Shown here piece after piece: positions 43,535-51,618 of a DNA stretch of 64,000 bases; position 1 is the first letter of the stretch; each line of letters starts with the position of its first letter. The notes under the pieces were generated by a model. It saw only the letters and a list, made by a program, of their open reading frames with translations. It made no database searches and had not been told where the DNA came from. The translations under genes were made by a program, and so were the position numbers. Source of the DNA: Pseudomonas fluorescens (GTDB taxonomy: Bacteria; Pseudomonadota; Gammaproteobacteria; Pseudomonadales; Pseudomonadaceae); contig NZ_LACC01000023.1 of NCBI RefSeq assembly GCF_000967965.1, forward strand, positions 152,505-216,504, in the 5' to 3' direction.

Positions 43535-44890
43535 ATGCTGTTTACAAGTGTGTTCAAGCCAGTCGCGCGCTGGCTGTTTTTATTCGGCATGCTGGGAATC
43601 GCCGAATGGGGAGGGGCGAGCCCTGCATCGATTCAGGAGCGTGGAAAGTCTGTCGCACGTTCCATGATCGTGCTGGATGACCAGGAGTTGCAGTGGATGG
43701 CCAGCCATCCACGGGTCGTGGTCACGGCACTGGAATACCCGTTGTACCTGTTCAAGGATGAACATGGCCGATGGACGGGCTTGAACAGTGACCTGCTCAA
43801 GCGCATCAGTGACATGACGGGGTTGCAGTTCGTTTACCAGGAGTCTTTTTCCACCGATCAGATGCTGGCCCATCTGGAAAGCGGCGCTGCGGATTTGAGT
43901 ACGACCCTGGCGATGAATGACGAACGCAAGGCGTTTCTCGATTTCAGTCATGCGTACGGCGGTGCAGGATGGGTCTTTGTCGGGCAGGCCGGGGCACCGC
44001 CGGTGCAGTCGCTGGAGGACATGACGAAGCGGGTACTGGTGCTACCGACCCGGCATGCACTGGAAGCGATGATCCGTCGCAATTACCCGTCCATCGAGTT
44101 GCGTTCGGTTAAAACCTACGCCGAGGCCCGTGCCTGGGTGGAAAGCGGTGAAGCCTACGCCACCATCGAAAGCGAAATCGGTGCCCAGCTTATTCCGTCG
44201 GGCCGGCTACAGATCGGCGCCGTGGTACCGGGCAAATGGGATGCGGATTATCTGGCGGTGCGTAAAGGCCAGCCGCAGCTGCTGAGTATCCTCAACAAGG
44301 CGCTGGAGGCGTTTCCTGAACAGGAGTTGCGCGACCTTCGCCGGAAGTGGTTCGGCGGCGCTACCGTGCCACAGGCGCCTGGCCTCTGGCAGCGGATTGA
44401 CCGGTGGGTTTGCTGGGGCGTGTTGGTGGTCAGCCTGTTCGGTCTGCTTTCCCTGCTCTGGAATCGGCGGTTGGCGGTGGTCGTCAGGCAACGGGTCGAG
44501 GCCCAAAGCAGTCTGCGTGATCAGCTCGCCTTCCAGCATGCCCTGATGGATGCCATGCCTGACCCGATGTTTGTCCGTGATCTGCAAGGGCGCTTGATCA
44601 TGTGCAACAAAAGTTATGAGGACGCCTTGTCGACGCGTTTTGACCGGATGCAGGGGCGGCAGTTGTTCGAGGTCGATGCCATGCCCAGGCAAACCGCGGA
44701 ACTGCTGCATGCCGAGTACATGACGCAATTGAGTACACGAAGGACGCGCTTTTTTGAGCGTCAATTGATGTTCAAGGACGGTGTCAGGGATATCTACCAG
44801 TGGACAGTGCCGTTTTACACGGCCGATGGCCAGCTGCGAGGATTGTTGGGAGGCTGGGCCGACATCGCCCGGCGCACCCGACAAACGTGA
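43535..44890 (+). CDS. Periplasmic SBP-PAS sensor protein lacking a kinase (BvgS/EvgS-like N-terminal half)
   Basis: A 451-residue protein with a signal or anchor (about 8-27), one periplasmic SBP_bac_3 domain (about 45-285, FSHAYGGAGWVFVG), a membrane span (about 300-322) and a PAS domain (about 345-449, HALMDAMPDPMFVRDLQGRL). It ends GGWADIARRTRQT, exactly where BvgS/EvgS sensors pass into the histidine kinase. No kinase remnant follows the stop in any frame I read. The start has AAGGA 7 nt upstream, and an earlier in-frame start lacks this. It may be a truncated kinase or a genuine short sensor. Confidence 0.72.
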   Translation: MLFTSVFKPVARWLFLFGMLGIAEWGGASPASIQERGKSVARSMIVLDDQELQWMASHPRVVVTALEYPLYLFKDEHGRWTGLNSDLLKRISDMTGLQFVYQESFSTDQMLAHLESGAADLSTTLAMNDERKAFLDFSHAYGGAGWVFVGQAGAPPVQSLEDMTKRVLVLPTRHALEAMIRRNYPSIELRSVKTYAEARAWVESGEAYATIESEIGAQLIPSGRLQIGAVVPGKWDADYLAVRKGQPQLLSILNKALEAFPEQELRDLRRKWFGGATVPQAPGLWQRIDRWVCWGVLVVSLFGLLSLLWNRRLAVVVRQRVEAQSSLRDQLAFQHALMDAMPDPMFVRDLQGRLIMCNKSYEDALSTRFDRMQGRQLFEVDAMPRQTAELLHAEYMTQLSTRRTRFFERQLMFKDGVRDIYQWTVPFYTADGQLRGLLGGWADIARRTRQT

Positions 44891-45051
44891 TGGTGGCGTT
44901 TTTTCTCTGTCATGTTCGCCGTGCATGCTCACTTGACTGGGTTGCAGGTTCGCCTGCGGTCGGTATCCAGAACTTTCTTCTCGGGCCAGCGGTCATTTGT
45001 TGTAGGCATGCCCCAGGCACGTTGTTTTCGGACTATTGAGTGGTGATCGGG

Positions 45052-45339
45052 ATGGAAAGTATCAGTCTGTTGCTCGGTGAGGCGCTGAGCCCGTATCAGG
45101 TTACGTTGACCCCGTCAGGCATTCGTGGCGAATGCCGGGTGACCCTGAAGAATGCTATCGGCGCGACCGTGGTCGAGCGCGAGTTCAATCAGGCCCAGTT
45201 GAATGACAAACGCCTGTTGACGGATGTGGTCGACGGCTTGCATCGCGACGTGCTGATCGCTGAGGGACGCCTTGAGCCTTGTGTCATCGCGGCATTGCGC
45301 AATGCGGCGCAGGACAAGCTGCTGGCCAGTCGCAATTGA
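45052..45339 (+). CDS. DUF3509 family protein
   Basis: A 95-residue protein of unknown function resembling the small Pseudomonas DUF3509 family: ALSPYQVTLTPSGIRGECRVTLKN near the start and a helical C-terminus (KRLLTDVVDGLHRDVLIAEG). No signal peptide, membrane span or catalytic motif. ATG 45052 is preferred; two GTG codons 9 and 12 nt earlier are also possible. Its role is unknown. Confidence 0.65.
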   Translation: MESISLLLGEALSPYQVTLTPSGIRGECRVTLKNAIGATVVEREFNQAQLNDKRLLTDVVDGLHRDVLIAEGRLEPCVIAALRNAAQDKLLASRN

Positions 45340-45458
45340 ACGGATTTTTACGGGAACCTTCCCGCGCCCAGGTCAGTCAGACTTTGTAACAGCAGGATCA
45401 AGCATTGTGCTCCGGTGCTTGTAGCTTGCTGCTACTGGTCTCCAAACGGACCATGTTT

Positions 45459-45496
45459 AACCCCGGGTCGTCTCCCCACTTCTCGGGGTTTCTTTT
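45459..45496 (+). terminator. Probable terminator after the DUF3509 gene
   Basis: AACCCCG (45459-45465) pairs with CGGGGTT (45484-45490) around an 18-nt loop, followed by TCTTTT. It lies between convergent genes. Confidence 0.55.
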
Positions 45497-45508
45497 GCCC
45501 GGGATTTG

Positions 45509-46477
45509 TCAGGGTTGCACCAGATTGTCGAAAAACGCCTTGGTGTCTTTCAGGTAATCGCTGCGACTCTCCGGATCCAGCCAGGCGGCGTAGGCCTCGT
45601 CAAGTCGTTCACGGGGAAGGGTACGCAGCACCTGGTTGATCTCGACAATGGCCTGCCGGCCCTTGGGGGTGTCGGTGCAACCGATGTAGCCGGACAGGTA
45701 TTTGCCCGTGCCACGGATCGGATAGAACTGCAATTCATCCTCGGCAATGCCTTGCAGCGAGGCCTGGTAGCGAATTTCCGGGCGATAACCCAACAGCAGA
45801 CGCAAGCGTCCCAGGCGCTGCATCTGCAGCAGGCTGCCCAAGGCGTCGTTGCCGTAATGAGCGGTCAGCGCGTCGGCTGGCGCTTGCTTGAGCAGCCCGT
45901 CGAGGTATTCGCCGTAATTGCGCTCGGCAATGATCCCCAGCTTTTCGCTGCCGCTGGCGAGCAGCGCCGCCAGGTCCACTTCGCCGTCCTTGATAAAGGG
46001 TGCCAGCACTTTCTGGTCGACGCGCCGCACGGCCAGGCCATTGCTCATGGCGCGAAAGACCGGAATGGAAAAGGCGATCCACTGTTCCCGTTCCTTGCTC
46101 CAGTTCAGCGCCGCGTCGCAGACGAGGGACGGCTCGTGGAGCATTTGCAACCCACGCGCGCGATTGACCCTCATCACGTTGTGCTGGTATTGCGGCATGC
46201 CGGCAATCAACAGTGGAAGCAGTTGATCGATAACGCCCTGGCCCTTTTTCGGACCGTCGAAGATTGTCAGCGGCGGCAGGTCGCGCTTGAGCCAGATCAG
46301 GGTTTCCCTGGTTTGCGCCAGGGCTGAGGGGACCGGTTCAAGGAGCAGGAGCGACATCGCCAGCACGCACAGCAGCCACCCGCCGAGTGACGGGCAGTGT
46401 CCAATGGCCCATGCAGGCAGGCGCCTCAGTTCAGATGGCTCCGTCTTTGCGCAACTGTGCGATCTGCGTCGCGTCAT
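45509..46477 (-). CDS. Periplasmic binding protein-like protein (TIGR02285 type)
   Basis: A 322-residue exported protein. After a hydrophobic segment (WLLCVLAMSLLLLEPVPSALA) comes a type II binding-protein fold resembling SBP_bac_3, with IWLKRDLPPLTIFDGPKKGQG, CDAALNWSKEREQWIAFSIP, and the C-terminal LDEAYAAWLDPESRSDYL. The family is known mainly as TIGR02285 and its ligand is unknown. The chosen ATG at 46477 (AGGAA 8 nt upstream) lies inside the 3' end of the CoA-transferase gene, a 47-nt same-strand overlap; internal starts nearer the hydrophobic core are possible. No transport partner is nearby. Confidence 0.68.
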   Translation of the reverse strand: MTRRRSHSCAKTEPSELRRLPAWAIGHCPSLGGWLLCVLAMSLLLLEPVPSALAQTRETLIWLKRDLPPLTIFDGPKKGQGVIDQLLPLLIAGMPQYQHNVMRVNRARGLQMLHEPSLVCDAALNWSKEREQWIAFSIPVFRAMSNGLAVRRVDQKVLAPFIKDGEVDLAALLASGSEKLGIIAERNYGEYLDGLLKQAPADALTAHYGNDALGSLLQMQRLGRLRLLLGYRPEIRYQASLQGIAEDELQFYPIRGTGKYLSGYIGCTDTPKGRQAIVEINQVLRTLPRERLDEAYAAWLDPESRSDYLKDTKAFFDNLVQP

Positions 46478-47630
46478 AGCCAAGTTCCTGGAGTACCTGT
46501 GCGTTGTGCTCACCCAGTTGTGGCCCGACCCATTCACATTCCCCGGGTGTCTCTGAGAGTTTCGGCACAATGCCCGGCATCTTGAAGTCTTTGCCGTCCG
46601 GCAGCTTGGCTTGCAGGAACATTTCCCGCGCCAGGTACTGAGGGTCATTGAACATGTCTTCGGCGCTGAAGATCCGGCTGGCCGGCACCTCGGCCTGATT
46701 GAGCTGCGCCAGCACCCTGTCCAGCGGCAACGAGTTGACCCAGCGATCGATGACGCCATAAATCTCGTCGCGTCGGGCATCGCGGCCATCGTTGCTGGCA
46801 AGCAGGGGGTCGTTGGCCAGGTCTTCCCGGCCAATGATCAGCATGAAGCGTTTAAAAATCGCGTCGCCATTGGCGCCGATCTGCACGTGCTTGCCATCGG
46901 CGCTGGTGTGGATCGAGGACGGGGTGATGCCCGGCATGATATTGCCCGTGCGTTCACGGATGAAGCCGAACACGTCGAACTCCGGGACCATGCTTTCCAT
47001 CATCGCGAAGATGGCTTCGTACAGCGCCACGTCCACCACTTGCCCCTGGCCGCCGTTGACTTCGCGATGACGCAGGGCCATCAACGCGCCAATCACGCCC
47101 CAGAGCGCGGCAATCGAGTCGCCGATGGAAATGCCGGTGCGCACCGGTGGCCGGTCTTCGAAGCCGGTGATGTAGCGCAGGCCCCCCATGGACTCACCGA
47201 CCGCGCCAAAGCCGGGCTGATCCTTCATCGGGCCGGTCTGTCCGAAACCTGATAGCCGCACCATGACCAGTTTCGGGTTCAAGGCGTGCAGGACGTCCCA
47301 GCCCAGGCCGAGTTTTTCCAGGACCCCGGGACGAAAGTTTTCGATCAGGATGTCTGCCTCACCCAGCAGCTGTTTCAGGATCGCCTGACCGTCGGAGTGT
47401 TTGAGATTGAGGGTCAGGGACTTTTTGTTGCGGGCCTGGACGAACCACCACAACGAAGTGCCTTCATACAACTTGCGCCATTTGCGTAATGGATCACCGC
47501 CGTCCGGGGATTCGATCTTGATCACGTCGGCACCGAATTCCGCGCAAATGCGCGAGGCAAACGGGCCGGCAATCAAGGTGCCCAATTCGATGACTTTCAG
47601 ACCGGAAAGCGGTTTGGCGGTGAACGGCAT
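46431..47630 (-). CDS. CaiB/BaiF family CoA-transferase
   Basis: A 399-residue family III CoA-transferase. It starts MPFTAKPLSGLKVIELGTLIAGPFASRICAEFGADVIKIE, the conserved entry; the catalytic Asp is expected within the ENFRPGVLEKLGLGWDVL to GESMGGLRYITGF region. It moves CoA between organic acids by a ternary-complex mechanism, often for carnitine, oxalate or dicarboxylates; the substrate is not identifiable. Start 47630 is set by the family N-terminus. It is upstream of the TIGR02285-type gene on the same strand. Confidence 0.88.
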   Translation of the reverse strand: MPFTAKPLSGLKVIELGTLIAGPFASRICAEFGADVIKIESPDGGDPLRKWRKLYEGTSLWWFVQARNKKSLTLNLKHSDGQAILKQLLGEADILIENFRPGVLEKLGLGWDVLHALNPKLVMVRLSGFGQTGPMKDQPGFGAVGESMGGLRYITGFEDRPPVRTGISIGDSIAALWGVIGALMALRHREVNGGQGQVVDVALYEAIFAMMESMVPEFDVFGFIRERTGNIMPGITPSSIHTSADGKHVQIGANGDAIFKRFMLIIGREDLANDPLLASNDGRDARRDEIYGVIDRWVNSLPLDRVLAQLNQAEVPASRIFSAEDMFNDPQYLAREMFLQAKLPDGKDFKMPGIVPKLSETPGECEWVGPQLGEHNAQVLQELGYDATQIAQLRKDGAI

Positions 47631-47777
47631 GCTGGATCCTGTGGGGCAAAAGTTGGGCGAATAGAGCGTTTTAGCATAGCCGACTGTCCGACGCTCCAGC
47701 TTGATTGTGTTCAATTCGTGGATTGCCCGTCGCATCGGTTAGACTTGCCGCCTTTCCTCGTATCAAGAAGCCCGTTC

Positions 47778-48320
47778 ATGGCCCAGCCGTCCACGACCTA
47801 CAAGTTTGAACTGAACCTCACCGACCTCGACCGCAGCGTCTATGAGAGCGTAAAGCAGACCATCGCCCGTCATCCTTCGGAAACCGAAGAGCGTATGACC
47901 GTGCGCCTGCTGGCCTACGCCCTCTGGTACAACGAGCAGCTGTCTTTTGGCCGTGGTCTGTCGGAAGTGGATGAACCGGCCTTGTGGGAAAAAAGCCTGG
48001 ATGACCGCGTCCTGCACTGGATAGAAGTCGGCCAGCCGGATGCCGAGCGCCTGACCTGGTGCTCGCGCCGCACTGAACGCACCAGCCTGCTGGCCTACGG
48101 CAGCCTGCGCGTGTGGGAAGGCAAAGTGGTGCCGGCGGTGAAAAACCTGAAGAACGTCAACATCGCTGCCGTGCCTCAGGAGGTCCTGGAAACCCTGGCC
48201 AAAGACATGCCCCGCGTTATCAAGTGGGACGTGATGATCAGCGAAGGGACGATTTTCGTCACCGACGACCGTGGTCAGCACGAAGTTCAGTTGCAGTGGC
48301 TGGCCGGTGAGCGCGGCTGA
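47778..48320 (+). CDS. yaeQ: YaeQ family protein
   Basis: A 180-residue YaeQ, the standard length, with STTYKFELNLTDLDRSVYE at the start, then ERMTVRLLAYALWY and WCSRRTERTSLLAYG. The structure resembles PD-(D/E)XK nucleases, and E. coli YaeQ can complement loss of RfaH, possibly by an indirect effect. The gene precedes recJ, as in P. aeruginosa. Confidence 0.93.
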   Translation: MAQPSTTYKFELNLTDLDRSVYESVKQTIARHPSETEERMTVRLLAYALWYNEQLSFGRGLSEVDEPALWEKSLDDRVLHWIEVGQPDAERLTWCSRRTERTSLLAYGSLRVWEGKVVPAVKNLKNVNIAAVPQEVLETLAKDMPRVIKWDVMISEGTIFVTDDRGQHEVQLQWLAGERG

Positions 48321-48386
48321 TTTTTCGCTGCTGCCCCGCGTCACCCGGTTTTATCCTACGTATTGAAGAGAAGCATCTTTCACCCC

Positions 48387-50096
48387 ATGCGCATCGAACC
48401 TCGCCTGCTGCCCGACACCCTGCCATTCCTCGGTGATATTCCGCCGCTGTTGACCCGCCTGTACGCGGCTCGGGGCGTGCTGTCCGAGGCGGAACTGGAC
48501 AAGAGCCTGGCGCGGTTGATTCCGTTCCAGCAACTCAAGGGCATCGATGCAGCGGTGGATTTGCTGGTGACTGCGCTCGAACAGCGCCAGCGCATCCTGA
48601 TCGTCGGCGACTTTGATGCCGACGGCGCGACGGCCAGCACCGTGGGCACGCTGGGCCTGCGTTTGCTGGGTGCGGCACATGTCGATTATCTGGTGCCCAA
48701 CCGATTCGATTACGGCTACGGTCTGACACCTGAAATCGTCGCGGTGGCGCTCGAGCGTCAGCCGCATTTGTTGATCACCGTCGACAACGGCATCTCCAGC
48801 GTCGAAGGCGTGGCAGCGGCGAAAAAGGCCGGGCTCAAGGTGCTCGTCACCGACCACCACTTGCCCGGCGACGAGCTGCCGCTGGCCGATGCCATCGTCA
48901 ATCCGAACCAGCCAGGTTGCGAGTTTCCGAGCAAGGCGCTGGCCGGTGTCGGGGTGATTTTCTATGTGTTGATGGCCCTGCGCGCGCGATTGCGCGAACT
49001 CGGCTGGTACACAAGCAAGCCGCAGCCGAATATCGGCGAACTGCTTGATCTGGTGGCTCTGGGCAGTGTGGCCGACGTGGTGCCGTTGGATGCCAACAAC
49101 CGGATTCTGGTGCATCAGGGCCTGGAACGGATTCGCGCCGGACGTGCCCGGCCGGGGATCAAGGCGATCCTCGAAGTGGCCAAGCGCGATCATGCGCGCA
49201 TCACGTCCACCGATCTGGGTTTCATTGTCGGCCCACGCCTGAACGCCGCAGGGCGCCTGGATGACATGAGCCTGGGTATCGAATGCCTGCTGACCGAAGA
49301 CGCAGGTCTGGCCCGTGAGATGGCGGCGCAACTGGACGGCATGAACCAGGATCGCAAATCCATCGAGCAAGGCATGCAGCGTGAAGCGCTGGCGCAGCTC
49401 AAGGATCTGCCGGTGGAGTCGATGCCGTTCGGCTTGTGCCTGTTCGATCCCGAGTGGCACCAGGGTGTCATCGGTATCCTCGCGTCACGGATGAAAGAGC
49501 GCTATTTCCGCCCGACCATCGCCTTTGCCGATGCCGGGGATGGCCTGCTCAAGGGCTCGGGGCGTTCGGTCCAGGGCTTTCACATCCGCGACGCCTTGAG
49601 CGTGGTGGCGGCGCAGCATCCGAATCTGATTACCAAATACGGTGGCCACGCGATGGCGGCCGGCCTGACGCTGCCGGAAGCGAATTTCCCCTTGTTCGCC
49701 GAAGCCTTCGACGCTGAAGTGCGCCGGCAACTGCGCGAGGAAGACCTGACGGGCCGCCTGTTGTCGGACGGCACCCTGGCGGTGGAAGAGTTCCACCTGG
49801 AACTGGCCCGTGCCCTGCGGCATGCCGGCCCTTGGGGCCAGCACTTCCCGGAGCCGTTGTTTCATGGGGTGTTCCAGTTGGTCGAGCAGCGTGTCGTTGG
49901 CGAGCGGCACCTTAAAGTCGTGCTCAAAAGTGAATGTGGTTCGGTGAAGCTCGACGGCATTGCCTTCGGGATCGACCGCGACATCTGGCCGAATCCGACC
50001 ATCAAGTGGGTGGAACTGGCCTACAAGCTCGACCTCAACGAGTTTCGTGGCAACGAGACGGTTCAACTGATGATTGCCCACATCGAACCGCGGTAG
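48387..50096 (+). CDS. recJ: Single-stranded-DNA-specific exonuclease RecJ
   Basis: A 569-residue RecJ. DHH motifs: motif I GDFDADG near residue 79, the TDHHLPGDELP motif III near 165, and the DHHA1 element GGHAMAAGLTL near 420. It degrades single-stranded DNA 5' to 3' in mismatch repair and RecF-pathway recombination. ATG 48387 gives the family start (MRIEPRLLPDTLPFLG); a TTG 24 nt earlier with no better ribosome site is less likely. A REP pair follows the stop. Confidence 0.95.
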   Translation: MRIEPRLLPDTLPFLGDIPPLLTRLYAARGVLSEAELDKSLARLIPFQQLKGIDAAVDLLVTALEQRQRILIVGDFDADGATASTVGTLGLRLLGAAHVDYLVPNRFDYGYGLTPEIVAVALERQPHLLITVDNGISSVEGVAAAKKAGLKVLVTDHHLPGDELPLADAIVNPNQPGCEFPSKALAGVGVIFYVLMALRARLRELGWYTSKPQPNIGELLDLVALGSVADVVPLDANNRILVHQGLERIRAGRARPGIKAILEVAKRDHARITSTDLGFIVGPRLNAAGRLDDMSLGIECLLTEDAGLAREMAAQLDGMNQDRKSIEQGMQREALAQLKDLPVESMPFGLCLFDPEWHQGVIGILASRMKERYFRPTIAFADAGDGLLKGSGRSVQGFHIRDALSVVAAQHPNLITKYGGHAMAAGLTLPEANFPLFAEAFDAEVRRQLREEDLTGRLLSDGTLAVEEFHLELARALRHAGPWGQHFPEPLFHGVFQLVEQRVVGERHLKVVLKSECGSVKLDGIAFGIDRDIWPNPTIKWVELAYKLDLNEFRGNETVQLMIAHIEPR

Positions 50097-50444
50097 CTTT
50101 TGTGGCGAGGGAGCTTGCTCCCGCTGGTGCGCGCAGCACACCCAAATGGTCAGACGTGGTTATTTTGATAGTCCGCAGTGACAGGTTTTGGGGTGGCTAC
50201 GCCACCCAGCGGGAGCAAGCTCCCTCGCCACAGAGGTCGCATTGAACGCTGATTGAAGTGTTTCAATTCTTGAGCCCTCCCTGATCCGTCGATGTCGACT
50301 AGGCTCTAAGCACTGCTTGATTTTGGCCTTGTGACGTCTTGTCGAATTTTTTGCCCGCGGGGGCGGGTGTTGTACCTTTTTCCTGTCACTCGTCGACTAT
50401 TCAAACAGAACCTGGAGCCTGCCCACTGATTCGAGAGGTGCCCC
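50097..50444. other. Intergenic region between recJ and the old yellow enzyme gene
   Basis: 348 bp. The left 135 bp is a REP pair; the remainder should hold the promoter of the flavoprotein gene. No operator or RNA gene was recognised. Confidence 0.45.
50101..50232. repeat. REP pair, family 1
   Basis: TGTGGCGAGGGAGCTTGCTC starts at 50101, 4 nt after the recJ stop; the inverted copy ends at 50232. Confidence 0.9.
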
Positions 50445-51551
50445 ATGAGTCTGCTGCTTGAACCCTTTACCCTTCGCCAATTGACCCTGCCCAACCGCAT
50501 CGCGGTATCGCCGATGTGCCAGTACTCCAGTGCCGATGGCCTGGCCAATGACTGGCACCTGGTCCACCTCGGCAGCCGCGCTGTCGGCGGGGCCGGGCTG
50601 GTGTTTACCGAAGCCACGGCGGTCACCGCCGACGGGCGTATCACGGCCGAGGACCTCGGTCTGTGGAATGACGAACAGATTGAACCCCTGCAACGCATCA
50701 CCCGCTTCATCAACGCCCAGGGCGCCGTTGCCGGCATTCAGCTGGCCCATGCCGGGCGCAAGGCCAGCACCTACCGGCCGTGGCTCGGCAAGCATGGCAG
50801 CGTCAAGCCCGATGAGGGTGGCTGGGTGCCGGTCGGCCCTTCACCGATTGCATTCGATCCACAGCACACCCAACCCAGGCAACTCGATGACGGCGAGATC
50901 GCCAAGGTCATCCAGGCCTTTGTCGATGCGGCAAAGCGGTCACTGACGGCCGGTTTCAAGGTGGTCGAAGTGCACGCGGCCCATGGTTACCTGCTGCATC
51001 AATTCCTGTCGCCGTTGAGCAATCAACGTCGCGATCAATATGGCGGTTCGTTCGAAAATCGTATTCGGCTGGTGCTGCAGGTCACCGAAGCGGTGCGCGC
51101 GGTGTGGCCTGAAGAGTTGCCGGTGTTTGTCCGGGTCTCGGCCACCGACTGGGTGGAAGACGGCTGGAACCCCGATGAAACCGTGGAGCTGGCACGCCGC
51201 CTCAAAGCCCAGGGGGTCGACCTGATCGACGTCTCGTCGGGCGGGACGGCGGCGAATGCGGAGATTCCCACTGGACCGGGTTACCAGACCCGCTTCGCCG
51301 AGCGTGTGCGCAAGGAATCGGGCATGGCCACCGGCACAGTCGGCATGATTACCGAGCCGGCCCAGGCCGAGCACATCCTGCGTACCTGTCAGGCGGACAT
51401 CATCTTCCTGGCCCGTGAGTTGTTGCGCGATCCGTACTGGGCGCTGCACGCGGATGACGACCTGGGCGGGCACAAGGCCGTATGGCCGGCGCAGTATCAG
51501 CGGGCGACTCATCGTGAGCAGCCGATTCATGAATCGGATCTGCGCGACTGA
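50445..51551 (+). CDS. NADH:flavin oxidoreductase, old yellow enzyme family (YqjM-like)
   Basis: A 368-residue FMN-dependent ene-reductase barrel. Landmarks are LPNRIAVSPMCQYSSADG near the start (the Cys and Tyr typical of YqjM-like enzymes), GIQLAHAGRKAST, the substrate-binding HAAHGYLLHQFLSPLSN (His-Gly-Tyr) and NRRDQYGGSFENR-like residues (QRRDQYGGSFENR), then phosphate binding near the C-terminus. Such enzymes reduce activated C=C bonds of enones, maleimides or nitro compounds with NAD(P)H. A monocistronic gene with a strong terminator shared with glpD. Confidence 0.9.
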   Translation: MSLLLEPFTLRQLTLPNRIAVSPMCQYSSADGLANDWHLVHLGSRAVGGAGLVFTEATAVTADGRITAEDLGLWNDEQIEPLQRITRFINAQGAVAGIQLAHAGRKASTYRPWLGKHGSVKPDEGGWVPVGPSPIAFDPQHTQPRQLDDGEIAKVIQAFVDAAKRSLTAGFKVVEVHAAHGYLLHQFLSPLSNQRRDQYGGSFENRIRLVLQVTEAVRAVWPEELPVFVRVSATDWVEDGWNPDETVELARRLKAQGVDLIDVSSGGTAANAEIPTGPGYQTRFAERVRKESGMATGTVGMITEPAQAEHILRTCQADIIFLARELLRDPYWALHADDDLGGHKAVWPAQYQRATHREQPIHESDLRD

Positions 51552-51565
51552 AATCCATCGATACG

Positions 51566-51604
51566 AAAAAGCCCCTGAATCGCGAGATTCAGGGGCTTTT
51601 GTTT
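51566..51604. terminator. Bidirectional terminator between the flavoprotein gene and glpD
   Basis: GCCCCTGAATC and GATTCAGGGGC form an 11-bp stem around a 4-nt loop, flanked by A5 and T4. It can stop both convergent transcripts. Confidence 0.92.
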
Positions 51605-51618
51605 ATGCCGATGACTGA

